Below are positions 1 through 7,689 of a stretch of DNA of 64,000 nucleotides, one piece after another. Position 1 is the stretch's first letter, and the number at the start of each line of letters is the position of its first letter. The notes beneath the pieces were generated by a model that was given only the letters and a program-made list of their open reading frames with translations, had not been told where the DNA came from and did not search any database. Source of the DNA: Candidatus Babeliales bacterium (GTDB taxonomy: Bacteria > Babelota > Babeliae > Babelales > Chromulinivoraceae); assembly GCA_041660205.1 (NCBI GenBank), contig JBAZWT010000003.1:1-64000 (forward strand), read 5' to 3'. A program made the position numbers and the translations under genes.

Positions 1-612
1 TATCACTTAGGCATGGTCCGTGCCGGGTACATCAAGCTCTTTACCGACATCGTTATTTTGCTCTACATGCTTCTTAACCGTTCCGTTGGAGTACCTAGTG
101 GCGCCCTGCTCTCAAAGCTGCCTCGTAGCACCATGCTTGACCAACTGGCTATTAAGACAACCTTCCTAAAAATTACCAACGCCTATATTCAATTTCTATA
201 CGCCCTTGCCGCAACCATTACTGCAGCCATAGCACCTTGCATTTTAAAAAGCTCATGCTTCCAGCCCATTATTACAACTAACGTACTATTGTTCATCTTT
301 GCTGCTTTTGTTGAATACGTCGTTATAACCTATGAAAAGTTATACATTACCCAGCATGCGTCCAAGTACCTTGCTATGATCAATTCTGTCAGTATGCTGT
401 GCCTTGCCGTAGCGATTTACCACACGACCACCCTTCCAAGTTCTTTAATTCTTATGCCAATTATCATAATTCGTTTTATTACCGTAGGCATTATTTCCTT
501 TGTAGCTTATAAAAAATGGTTCCTTTTCCCTGATTTAAAAATACACCTCAAAACTCTCCTGATCAGCTTTGCGGCTTCAAGTGTCTGCCTTTCCTGGCAT
601 TATCTTTTATAA
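1..612 (+). CDS. Multi-pass membrane protein, C-terminal part (5' end outside window)
   Basis: The frame is open from the first base of the window and ends at 612, so this is the 3' part of a longer gene. The visible roughly 203 residues contain about four or five hydrophobic segments separated by short polar loops, with a basic stretch (YKKW) near the C-terminus. The pattern is that of a polytopic inner-membrane protein. A polysaccharide/lipid flippase or another transporter is possible, but I see no diagnostic motif and do not assign a function. An internal ATG at 13 could be mistaken for a start; upstream codons are open and hydrophobicity begins at once, so I treat the gene as truncated by the window edge. 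Confidence 0.65.
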   Translation, partial: YHLGMVRAGYIKLFTDIVILLYMLLNRSVGVPSGALLSKLPRSTMLDQLAIKTTFLKITNAYIQFLYALAATITAAIAPCILKSSCFQPIITTNVLLFIFAAFVEYVVITYEKLYITQHASKYLAMINSVSMLCLAVAIYHTTTLPSSLILMPIIIIRFITVGIISFVAYKKWFLFPDLKIHLKTLLISFAASSVCLSWHYLL

Positions 613-630
613 TCTTTCAAAAGAAAAAAG

Positions 631-708
631 CCAAAACTATTGATTCTAATAAGCTTTTTTCAGTACCCTTATAATAATTATTAACCGTCCTTATAAAGGA
701 GAGTACGT
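631..708 (+). promoter_or_regulatory. Promoter/leader of secreted paralog A, duplicated at 1297-1374
   Basis: This 78-nt block ends directly at the ATG of the next gene. It contains AAACTATTGATT, a -10-like TATAAT at 670-675 and a Shine-Dalgarno AAGGAGAG. A block of the same length with only scattered substitutions and two compensating 1-nt indels precedes the following gene. No good -35 box sits at the expected spacing from TATAAT. Confidence 0.6.
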
Positions 709-1227
709 ATGAAGATTCAAAATAAACTATTACTTTTAGCATTTGCAGCTGTCGTAATGCCAACAGTGGTATCCGCAAGATACATGAGTAAGATGGAAAT
801 AAATGCTGAAAACCAAGCGTCACTAGAAACTAGAATTTCTGGAGAAATAGCATCTAGCCAAGCAAAACTACAAAGACTTGAAGCCACCGCACAACAATTA
901 AAAGATTATGAGAAAACAACAGAGTTCAGAAAATTACAAGGTCGTTCTGTATCAGCATTCAGAAAACATAGAGCATCTATTGAACAAGCTGTAACAAATC
1001 TTGAACATTATATTACAAATCTACAGAATAACGAAAAACGACTTGAATCATTAAATGATAAACACGATCAATTAATGAATAATCGTCAAAAACAAGCTCA
1101 AGATGACATGAACAACATAATTGAAAAAAAGGCTAAAAAAGATGATGCTATGATGATGGAAGACGATAACGTTCCTTCATATAACGTCGAAGGTAAAAAA
1201 TTAGTTGGTGGCCAAGCAGGTCTTTAA
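709..1227 (+). CDS. Secreted coiled-coil protein, paralog A
   Basis: 172-residue protein with a clear signal peptide: MKIQNKLLLLAFAAV, then a small-residue cleavage region near VVSA (about residue 23). The mature part is highly charged and helical (about residues 30-145), rich in Gln, Glu, Lys and Asn, typical of a coiled coil; the tail is acidic, then Gly-rich (VGGQAGL). The start is fixed by AAGGAGAG 5 nt upstream. The signal peptide, promoter and GNRA-loop terminator closely match those of the next gene, so the two are tandem duplicates whose mature parts have diverged. No family recognised; probably periplasmic or exported. Confidence 0.8.
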   Translation: MKIQNKLLLLAFAAVVMPTVVSARYMSKMEINAENQASLETRISGEIASSQAKLQRLEATAQQLKDYEKTTEFRKLQGRSVSAFRKHRASIEQAVTNLEHYITNLQNNEKRLESLNDKHDQLMNNRQKQAQDDMNNIIEKKAKKDDAMMMEDDNVPSYNVEGKKLVGGQAGL

Positions 1228-1258
1228 TCAATTCAATCTAAAATTAAATTCATAAAAG

Positions 1259-1285
1259 CAGGAGACGAAAGTCTCCTGTTCTTTT
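1259..1285 (+). terminator. Rho-independent terminator after paralog A
   Basis: CAGGAGAC-GAAA-GTCTCCTG forms a perfect 8-bp stem with a GNRA tetraloop, followed by a T-rich tract. Confidence 0.85.
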
Positions 1286-1296
1286 GTAAAAAATCA

Positions 1297-1374
1297 CAAA
1301 AACTATTGATTTTAAAAGGTTTTTTTCAGTACCCTTATAATAATTATTTAACCATCCTTTTAAGGAGAGTACAA
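1297..1374 (+). promoter_or_regulatory. Promoter/leader of secreted paralog B, copy of 631-708
   Basis: Same order of elements as upstream of paralog A: AAACTATTGATT, a T-run, CAGTACCCTTATAATAATTA with a -10-like TATAAT, and Shine-Dalgarno AAGGAGAG 5 nt before the ATG at 1375. The conserved leader lies over a longer in-frame extension of the gene, which argues that translation starts at 1375. Confidence 0.6.
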
Positions 1375-2049
1375 ATGAAGATACAAAATAAACTACTGCT
1401 TTTAGCGATCGCATCAATAGTAATGCCAATGTCTATAACGCCAACGGAAGTAGCTGATAATAAAGACGGAAAAGGTTTTCACATAGTGGGAGGTCCTGGT
1501 TCAATATGGGACTATGGCCGATTTACAGGAACAGCTGTAGAAGAAACAGACTCTTCTGCAAAATTTAAATCAGCAGCAGCGGCTCATCAGCATCTCGCAC
1601 AAAATAATAAAAAACTTTTGGCTGCAATACCAGCAGCAAAGGCTGAAGAAAAAGCTGCAGTTGGGCCATCAAAAAAATTAATTACAGCTCATAGAATTTC
1701 TCTAGAAAAAGCCCAAAAACATACTGAAAATGCTACAAAAAGCTTGCAGCAAGATGCTAATCGCATTTCAGAGAAAGTTGAAAAATTAGAAAAACAGTTT
1801 AGAAATGATCTTGAATCTATAGCTAAAGCTCGTGATGAAAAAAATGTTGCAACCTCTAAAGAAGATGGATACGTAAAAGCTCCTAACACTGGCTTTAAAA
1901 AATACAAACCATTAGCTGGTAATGACCCTAGAACATGGTCTCCAGTAATAACCACAGATCCTTCAACTGGCTATTCCTACATTCAAAAATATGATAAATA
2001 TGGAAAACTTGGACCAAAAGAAGTTTACAGAAGACCAAGTTCTAAGTAA
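1375..2049 (+). CDS. Secreted coiled-coil protein, paralog B
   Basis: 224 residues from the ATG at 1375, chosen because a Shine-Dalgarno precedes it and because the N-terminus then matches paralog A (MKIQNKLLLLA). The frame is open back to 1306, but that part overlaps the duplicated promoter. After the signal peptide come a Gly-rich segment (FHIVGGPGS), an Ala/Lys-rich helical region at about 60-160 that looks coiled-coil, and a Tyr/Pro-rich tail near residues 185-224. Only the signal region and leader resemble the upstream gene clearly; the mature part has diverged. Function unknown; likely exported. Confidence 0.8.
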   Translation: MKIQNKLLLLAIASIVMPMSITPTEVADNKDGKGFHIVGGPGSIWDYGRFTGTAVEETDSSAKFKSAAAAHQHLAQNNKKLLAAIPAAKAEEKAAVGPSKKLITAHRISLEKAQKHTENATKSLQQDANRISEKVEKLEKQFRNDLESIAKARDEKNVATSKEDGYVKAPNTGFKKYKPLAGNDPRTWSPVITTDPSTGYSYIQKYDKYGKLGPKEVYRRPSSK

Positions 2050-2072
2050 TTAACTGTTAAACTCATAAAATA

Positions 2073-2098
2073 CAGGGGGCGAAAGCCTCCTGCTTTTT
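2073..2098 (+). terminator. Rho-independent terminator after paralog B
   Basis: CAGGGGGC-GAAA-GCCTCCTG makes an 8-bp stem (one G-T pair) with the same GAAA loop as the terminator of paralog A, followed by CTTTTT. Confidence 0.8.
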
Positions 2099-2100
2099 GC

Positions 2101-2480
2101 CCGGCGTAGCCTTGCGCGACCGTGTCCGCCATAGCCCTTGGCGACGGCTGGAAGCCTGGGTTCCTTTTTAAAATCCTTTTTAAAATCATTAAAATTAAAA
2201 TCATTTAATCTTTTCCCCTGCCTCGGCGAAGTTCGAAGAACGAAGCCGGGTGAAATTCAACACACGTGCCTCGGCATAGCCTTGGCGCAGCCTCGTCGTA
2301 GCTGAAAGCGTAGACGGGCGTAGACAGGCGAAGCCGGGAATTACGTAGTCCAAGACTTCAGCTCATCGAAGGTCCACCCCCGAGCCTTGGCGGAGCCTGA
2401 CGTAGCCTCGTCGTAGCCTCGTCGTAGCTGAAAGCGTAGACGGGCGTAGACGGGCGTAGACAGGCGTAGACAGGCGTAAG
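2101..2480. repeat. GC-rich dispersed and tandem repeat block
   Basis: This gene-free stretch is far more GC-rich than its surroundings. It is built from short related units: CCTCGTCGTAG, AGCTGAAAGCGTAGAC, and a 10-bp tandem GCGTAGACGG / GCGTAGACAG repeated several times at 2430-2476. The segment CCGCCATAGCCCTTGGCGACGG (2121-2142) can fold into a hairpin and recurs in variant form near 13260 and 63761. No plausible coding frame is seen. It lies between paralog B and the dnaK promoter; the remaining bases to 2520 are ordinary AT-rich spacer. Confidence 0.75.
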
Positions 2481-2532
2481 TATCAAGCTGAAGGTGCAGG
2501 ACGGAGTAATTGTTTGAAATTTGTGGCTAACA

Positions 2533-2559
2533 AAATCTTAGCGAAACGGACTAAGATTT
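2533..2559. promoter_or_regulatory. Candidate operator upstream of dnaK (9-bp arms, 9-nt spacer)
   Basis: AAATCTTAG - 9 nt - CTAAGATTT is a perfect inverted repeat ending one base before the -35 box of the dnaK promoter. The 9-9-9 layout is that of the CIRCE element bound by HrcA (TTAGCACTC-N9-GAGTGCTAA), but the arms differ in sequence. The inner CTTAG...CTAAG also loosely recalls HAIR sites bound by HspR (CTTGAGT-N7-ACTCAAG), with different spacing. An HspR-like regulator is encoded at 17106-17582. Confidence 0.6.
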
Positions 2560-2560
2560 C

Positions 2561-2590
2561 TTGACAAGATGGTGCCTGTTGCATTATGCT
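2561..2590 (+). promoter_or_regulatory. Sigma70-type promoter of dnaK
   Basis: A perfect -35 TTGACA (2561-2566) is followed after 18 nt by TATGCT (2585-2590), or after 17 nt by TTATGC. The inverted repeat at 2533-2559 abuts the -35 box. Confidence 0.7.
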
Positions 2591-2652
2591 AACATTCGAA
2601 AAGATATAGTTACATAGCAAAAAAAGAAGTCACCTAAGTAAGGAAAAACAAT

Positions 2653-4536
2653 ATGGCTAAAATTATAGGAATCGACCTTGGAACTACCAACTCAGCGGTA
2701 GCATTCATGGAAGGACAAACTCCAAAAATAGTCCCAAATAAAGAAGGTCAAAACACAACACCTTCAATATTCGCGGTAGCAAAAGACGGCAAACGCATGG
2801 TTGGTACTATGGCGAAACGTCAAGCGGTCACGAATCCAGAAAACACGCTTTACTCTGCAAAGCGCTTTATCGGACACACATTCGAAGAAATTAAAAATGA
2901 AATTGCAAACTACCCGTACAAAATTGTCAAAGCTGACAATGGCGACGTGGCGTTTGAAATCGAAGGCAAGAAATATTCACCTCAAGAAATTTCTGCAGCA
3001 ATCTTAAGCAATTTAAAACAAACAGCAGAAGAATACCTTGGCCAACCAGTCACACAAGCTGTGATCACAGTGCCAGCGTATTTTAACGACGCACAACGTC
3101 AAGCAACTAAAGACGCAGGAAAAATTGCTGGTCTCGACGTCATGCGTATCATCAACGAACCAACAGCAGCAGCGCTTGCTTACGGTTGTGAAAAAAAACG
3201 GGATGAAACTATTGCGGTATTCGATTTCGGCGGCGGAACCTTTGATATTTCAATCCTGGAAGTACAAGATGGTGTCATCGAAGTAAAATCAACCAGCGGA
3301 AATAACAAACTGGGTGGTGACGATATCGATGAAAAAATCATCAATTTCTTAATCGAGCAGTTCCAAACCGATACAGGTATCGATCTTCGCAAAAACAAAA
3401 TGGCTTTGCAAAGACTCAAAGAAGAATCTGAAAAAGCGAAAAAAGAACTTTCTTCACTTCACGAAACAGATATCAACTTGCCATACATCACAGCTGACGA
3501 GTCAGGTCCAAAACATTTATCAGTAAAATTATCACGTGCAAAGCTCGAATCTTTGTGTGCTGATATTTTCAAAAAATTAATGGAACCGTGTAAACTCGCA
3601 TTGTCAGATGCAAAATTATCAACAAGCCAAATTAACGAAGTTATTTTGGTCGGTGGATCAACTCGTATGCCAAAAATCCAAGAACTCGTAAAAGATTTCT
3701 TCGGCAAAACTCCAAACAAATCAGTAAATCCTGATGAAGTAGTTGCACTCGGTGCTGCTATCCAAGGTGGAATTTTAAGCGGTGCGGTCAGCGACGTTTT
3801 ACTTCTCGACGTTACTCCCCTTTCACTTGGTATTGAAACTATGGGTGGAATTGCAACGAAATTGATTGAAAGAAACACAACGATTCCTACCAAGAAATCT
3901 CAAGTGTTTTCAACAGCTGAAAATAATCAGCCATCAGTTGATATTCATGTGGTGCAAGGTGAACGAGAATTAGCTAAAGATAATAAATCTTTAGGTCAAT
4001 TCAAACTCGACGGAATCCCTGCGGCTCCTCGTGGAACTCCGCAAATCGAAGTGATTTTTGATATCGATGCCAATGGAATGTTAAGCGTAACTGCAAAAGA
4101 CAAAGGCACTGGCAAAGAACAAAGTATCAAAATTACAAACAGCAGCGGACTATCAGCTCAAGAAATTGAAAAAATGATCCAAGATGCTAAAGATAACGAA
4201 GCTGAAGACAAAAAAGTCAAAGAAACTGTCGAAGCTCGTAACAAACTTGACGGCATGATTTTAAGCACAGAAACAACGCTCTCTGAAAATAAAGATAAAC
4301 TTCCTGCTGACGAAGTAACAGCTCTTCAAGAAGCTGTAGAGACGGCAAAAAAAGATCTTAAAGATAAAGAAGGCGACGCTGAAGGCTTAAAAAGCGCGTA
4401 TGAAACCTTAATGACAAAAGCTCAAAAAGTTGCTGAAATTTTGTATAAAAACAAAGATCAACAACCAGGCGCCCCAAAACCAGAAGATGAAAATGATTCT
4501 GACAACAACGGTCCAATTGACGCTGACATTTCATAA
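2653..4536 (+). CDS. dnaK: Chaperone protein DnaK (Hsp70)
   Basis: ATP-dependent Hsp70 chaperone of the cytoplasm; it binds exposed hydrophobic segments with DnaJ and GrpE as partners. The 627 residues match the family length. Visible landmarks are phosphate loop 1 GIDLGTTNSAV (residues 5-15), DFGGGTFDIS near 190, the GGSTRMPKIQ segment near 335, the interdomain linker LLLDVTPLSLG near 380, the substrate-binding beta domain, and a helical lid from about 500. The C-terminal tail is acidic and ends DADIS instead of the common EEVKDK-type end. The gene stands alone: neither grpE nor dnaJ is adjacent. Its own promoter carries a 9-9-9 inverted repeat and a strong terminator follows. Confidence 0.98.
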   Translation: MAKIIGIDLGTTNSAVAFMEGQTPKIVPNKEGQNTTPSIFAVAKDGKRMVGTMAKRQAVTNPENTLYSAKRFIGHTFEEIKNEIANYPYKIVKADNGDVAFEIEGKKYSPQEISAAILSNLKQTAEEYLGQPVTQAVITVPAYFNDAQRQATKDAGKIAGLDVMRIINEPTAAALAYGCEKKRDETIAVFDFGGGTFDISILEVQDGVIEVKSTSGNNKLGGDDIDEKIINFLIEQFQTDTGIDLRKNKMALQRLKEESEKAKKELSSLHETDINLPYITADESGPKHLSVKLSRAKLESLCADIFKKLMEPCKLALSDAKLSTSQINEVILVGGSTRMPKIQELVKDFFGKTPNKSVNPDEVVALGAAIQGGILSGAVSDVLLLDVTPLSLGIETMGGIATKLIERNTTIPTKKSQVFSTAENNQPSVDIHVVQGERELAKDNKSLGQFKLDGIPAAPRGTPQIEVIFDIDANGMLSVTAKDKGTGKEQSIKITNSSGLSAQEIEKMIQDAKDNEAEDKKVKETVEARNKLDGMILSTETTLSENKDKLPADEVTALQEAVETAKKDLKDKEGDAEGLKSAYETLMTKAQKVAEILYKNKDQQPGAPKPEDENDSDNNGPIDADIS

Positions 4537-4551
4537 TTAATTTCTCAAAGC

Positions 4552-4586
4552 AAAAGAGGCACATCCGAATCGAATGTGCCTCTTTT
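4552..4586. terminator. Strong terminator after dnaK
   Basis: AAAAGAGGCACAT and ATGTGCCTCTTTT pair over 13 bp around a short loop. The flanking A and T runs make it usable from both strands. Confidence 0.9.
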
Positions 4587-4606
4587 CTTATAAAATCAAA
4601 AATAAT

Positions 4607-4708
4607 TTAACGAACTCCTGCAAACTCAAGTCTTGGTTGTTCTTCATACAAAGAAGACAAATCTTGCCTTTGCGCCATCTGCCCTTGCTCTTCTAAAGCC
4701 TGATCCCT
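4607..4708 (-). pseudogene. Possible remnant of a C-terminal coding segment
   Basis: On the minus strand an open stretch of 33 codons ends at a TAA just before the dnaK terminator. Its translation has protein-like, Gln/Glu-rich composition (DQALEEQGQMAQRQ, then LYEEQPRLEFAGVR) and is closed upstream by a TAA. There is no Shine-Dalgarno before its only internal ATG. It may be the leftover end of a deleted secreted protein gene. It is not an in-frame continuation of the 909-residue gene upstream. Low certainty. Confidence 0.3.
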
Positions 4709-4716
4709 TTAAGACT

Positions 4717-7446
4717 CTACTTTATAAAATATTTAGAGATTAAATTTTTCATGCGTTCATATAATGATTTATTAACCAGGCGATCACTCTCTGACTGAGT
4801 TATCACTCGTCGATTAACTAATCTTTCAAGTGCTGACTTAGCTTGATCTTGAATATAATAATTTGAGTCTCTCGTCCCTTTTTCAAGCAATGGCAATAAC
4901 TGTGATACTTGATCTGATGTTATCAAATCTTTATTTATTAAACTTTCAATTGCTGACATAGCATTAATCCGAACATGCACATATAAATCATTCACCCCTT
5001 TTTCAAGCAATGGTAACAACTGGGATACTTGATCTACTGTTATTAATTTTTTATCTATAAAATCATTAATTGCTGACATAGCATTAAGCCGAACAGATTC
5101 ATATGAATCATTCACCCCTTTTGCAACCAAAGACAAACCCTGTTCAACTGATACTATTTTTGAAACCATCATTGATGATAACAGTTTAAACGTACTATTT
5201 TGCTTATATTCAGCATCATGCAACCATAAAGCTCCTAGAATAAAATCACCTAAACCCGCTTCGTTAAGCTTAGACCCTAAAAAACTAACTATGTTTTCTA
5301 GATATACTGAATTTTCAACAAAATAAAAACTCAAAATCAAAGATTGAATGTATTTTTTTTCTACTTCATTGAAACTATTTTTACCAATTATCATCTGACC
5401 AAGAACATTAAAACGCTTATCAGCCTCTAGAACAGATACATTTTTATACAAAGGAGCTATTTGCAGCTTTGGTAGCAACTGTTCTATGTTTTTAAGTCCC
5501 GATCCAACTATTGCCGCAACCGTTGCCTCCTTTGTTAACGACGATACTTCAAGCTGTACATCTAATTTGACAGGATTTTTCGTTGAAACATATGCATGAC
5601 GATTATGATCCAAATGGATAAAGAACTCACCACTTTTTGTCTCAACAAGAATTTTCATAGATTTTAGATTATTAAGTTCTGTTGCATTAACTTGTGGTTT
5701 CCAATCAAGTTTTTCACAAATTTTTCCAAAATTCTTTGATACAAAATCAGGTTCAAAAATCTGTTCCAAATTTGAATAAAGACCTAAGTCAAATACATGA
5801 TTCAATCCGATAACTATATTTAATACATTGGCTCTCATTTCACAACAAAAAAGGTCTGAACTTTTTGGCACAAGTAAATAATGGATTTTATAAAAATACG
5901 AATTATAAACATTTTTTTTCTGCGCTAAAGTATATGTTTTTGTACCAATTTGCAAAAAGTAAGGCTCATATTGCACACCCTCTATTTCAACTTTTCCTGA
6001 AAGTGTGATTGTAAAAGGTTGAGCTACTGGAATAAATCCATCAAATCCTGATGGAACATGCTTTGCATCTTGTACTTTTGTGCCTATTTGTGCATACACA
6101 CAACCAGGCACATTTTCTATAACGTCCGTCCAAGCCTGATGTACCTTGCTATTACCAACCTCTGCAGAATCTGCACAAAGTCCATTTTCTGATGTATAAA
6201 AATTTTCAACTACAGGATTTAAATGTAAACCATGAGGGACAATTCCAAATTTATGTTGATCTGCGCGATAGGTTACTATATTTGTAAGCATACGCATTGT
6301 AGTATCCATACAATCTGAAAACCGTATCCCTTTATAATTAACACTTGTATATGATGTCATCTTAGGAAGCCTAGCTGTATATAATTCTTGATACGTATAG
6401 GCACATAATAAATCTGCTAACTGATCAAAATTTGAAGCGTCTGTTTTTGCTGCAAGAATCTGATTTATTTCAGTAAAACCATACTCCTGATCTGTTGGTA
6501 AAACAAAAATATCATCTCCCTTAAAGCCTCTAAAATAATTCTGCAAATCATCGCGCGTATCTGATTTTTTCAGCATAAAACCAAGTAAAATACCTTCTGG
6601 AGTATTTTTTGCATACAATTGTGGTTCAGCTATGCTTTCTTGAATTGAACCAACCAACGAGTTTATAAATAAGTTCCAATTTTTTTCTGTAAATGGTTGC
6701 TGACTTTGCTCATTTTTAAATGCAAAACTCATACACAAATCATATAATTCTTGTTGCAAAGAATTTTTGGCAAAATCTTTTAATGCCAAGTCTATTTTTT
6801 TTGATAAAAATTGATTTTTCACAAGTTCTTCAGCCTTAAGCTTTAACTCTTTTTGTAATCTTTCAACTTCTGTATTATTCGATGCTTTTTTTGCTGCTAA
6901 AATTTTAGCATTTAACAGTGATGTTTCCTTTTGTAAGGTTTTTATTCTTGCTTCATAATCAGATTTTTTCGCTGAACTTTCTTGTTGTAAAGCTGCTAAT
7001 TTTTCTTGATCCGCAGAGGCTTGCGACCATTTTTGTACAACTTGTAAAATTTTTCCAACGTGCTTTGGCTCTAGATATTTTACGGGATTTCCATCCGCAT
7101 TAGTCACGTTAAACGTCCCCCCTGCTATGTGAAACATCGACATAATCAAATTTTCTGTAGCACTATTTTTTACTGATTCCATTTCTTGCGCAAACTTTGC
7201 AAGTTCAGGATTATCAGATACAACCTTAGAATTTTTTTCTAAACCTTCTTTCAGTTGCGCTGCTTGACTTCGAGCACTCAGCTTGTACCACTGCTCTGCT
7301 GTACCCCACTCTAAAAACGATACCCCCATCACCGGGCTGTAATCCGCAGGAACAATATCATGCGTCCCCTTTAGCAACTTAATGTTAATTGCTTCAACTG
7401 AAAAACAACTAAGCGCTGCCATCAAACTCAATATTATTTTTTTCAC
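4717..7446 (-). CDS. Large secreted protein with C-terminal HEAT-like repeats
   Basis: 909 residues beginning with a signal peptide (MKKIILSLMAALSCFSVEA, cleavage near residue 19). Residues about 130-230 form a charged coiled coil. The middle (about 300-650) is a mixed region with scattered Cys and no family I recognise. The C-terminus (about 770-890) holds three near-identical units of about 40 residues, each with a SAI/SAL helix followed by a DQVSQLLPLLEKG-type segment; this is a HEAT/ARM-like repeat pattern suited to protein binding. It is the last gene of a minus-strand run of secreted proteins and follows the 70-residue gene by 22 nt. Function unknown; likely exported or periplasmic. Confidence 0.85.
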   Translation of the reverse strand: MKKIILSLMAALSCFSVEAINIKLLKGTHDIVPADYSPVMGVSFLEWGTAEQWYKLSARSQAAQLKEGLEKNSKVVSDNPELAKFAQEMESVKNSATENLIMSMFHIAGGTFNVTNADGNPVKYLEPKHVGKILQVVQKWSQASADQEKLAALQQESSAKKSDYEARIKTLQKETSLLNAKILAAKKASNNTEVERLQKELKLKAEELVKNQFLSKKIDLALKDFAKNSLQQELYDLCMSFAFKNEQSQQPFTEKNWNLFINSLVGSIQESIAEPQLYAKNTPEGILLGFMLKKSDTRDDLQNYFRGFKGDDIFVLPTDQEYGFTEINQILAAKTDASNFDQLADLLCAYTYQELYTARLPKMTSYTSVNYKGIRFSDCMDTTMRMLTNIVTYRADQHKFGIVPHGLHLNPVVENFYTSENGLCADSAEVGNSKVHQAWTDVIENVPGCVYAQIGTKVQDAKHVPSGFDGFIPVAQPFTITLSGKVEIEGVQYEPYFLQIGTKTYTLAQKKNVYNSYFYKIHYLLVPKSSDLFCCEMRANVLNIVIGLNHVFDLGLYSNLEQIFEPDFVSKNFGKICEKLDWKPQVNATELNNLKSMKILVETKSGEFFIHLDHNRHAYVSTKNPVKLDVQLEVSSLTKEATVAAIVGSGLKNIEQLLPKLQIAPLYKNVSVLEADKRFNVLGQMIIGKNSFNEVEKKYIQSLILSFYFVENSVYLENIVSFLGSKLNEAGLGDFILGALWLHDAEYKQNSTFKLLSSMMVSKIVSVEQGLSLVAKGVNDSYESVRLNAMSAINDFIDKKLITVDQVSQLLPLLEKGVNDLYVHVRINAMSAIESLINKDLITSDQVSQLLPLLEKGTRDSNYYIQDQAKSALERLVNRRVITQSESDRLVNKSLYERMKNLISKYFIK

Positions 7447-7468
7447 GTATATCTACCCCTTAATATTT

Positions 7469-7681
7469 TCATACAGCAGCTAATGAATCTCTTTTCAAAT
7501 ATTCATTAAATCTTTTTGTAACTTTATCTGATACGTTTTTTTTAAACTCTTCCTGATGCCCAGAGCTCAATGTTTCAATTAAAGTTTTACACTGCTCTTG
7601 AAATTTCTTGATTATAGCTTGTAACGTTTCTTGACTTGGATTATCTCTACTACCTTGCACAGAATCGATTGCAGCTTGCAT
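7469..7681 (-). CDS. Small helical protein, or out-of-frame tail of the upstream gene
   Basis: 70 residues, polar and helical, rich in Gln, Lys and Glu (KKFQEQCKTLIETL), with no signal peptide. It starts 8 nt after the stop of the 499-residue gene, in another frame and without a good Shine-Dalgarno. The reading frame is open a few codons upstream and overlaps the end of that gene at an AAAA run. It could therefore be a translationally coupled small protein or a C-terminal extension lost by a frameshift. Sequence alone does not decide; composition supports real coding. Confidence 0.5.
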   Translation of the reverse strand: MQAAIDSVQGSRDNPSQETLQAIIKKFQEQCKTLIETLSSGHQEEFKKNVSDKVTKRFNEYLKRDSLAAV

Positions 7682-7689
7682 ATTATTTT

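Noticed and set aside
1306..1374. Longer N-terminus for secreted paralog B
   Set aside because: The extension lies over the duplicated promoter, and the signal peptide and ribosome site fix the start at 1375.
2101..2480. CRISPR array
   Set aside because: Tandem units are only 10-16 bp, irregular, with no spacers and no cas genes in the window.
2653..4536. Classical heat-shock operon hrcA-grpE-dnaK-dnaJ
   Set aside because: dnaK is alone, bounded by its own promoter and terminator; the J-like segments nearby are in exported proteins on the opposite strand.
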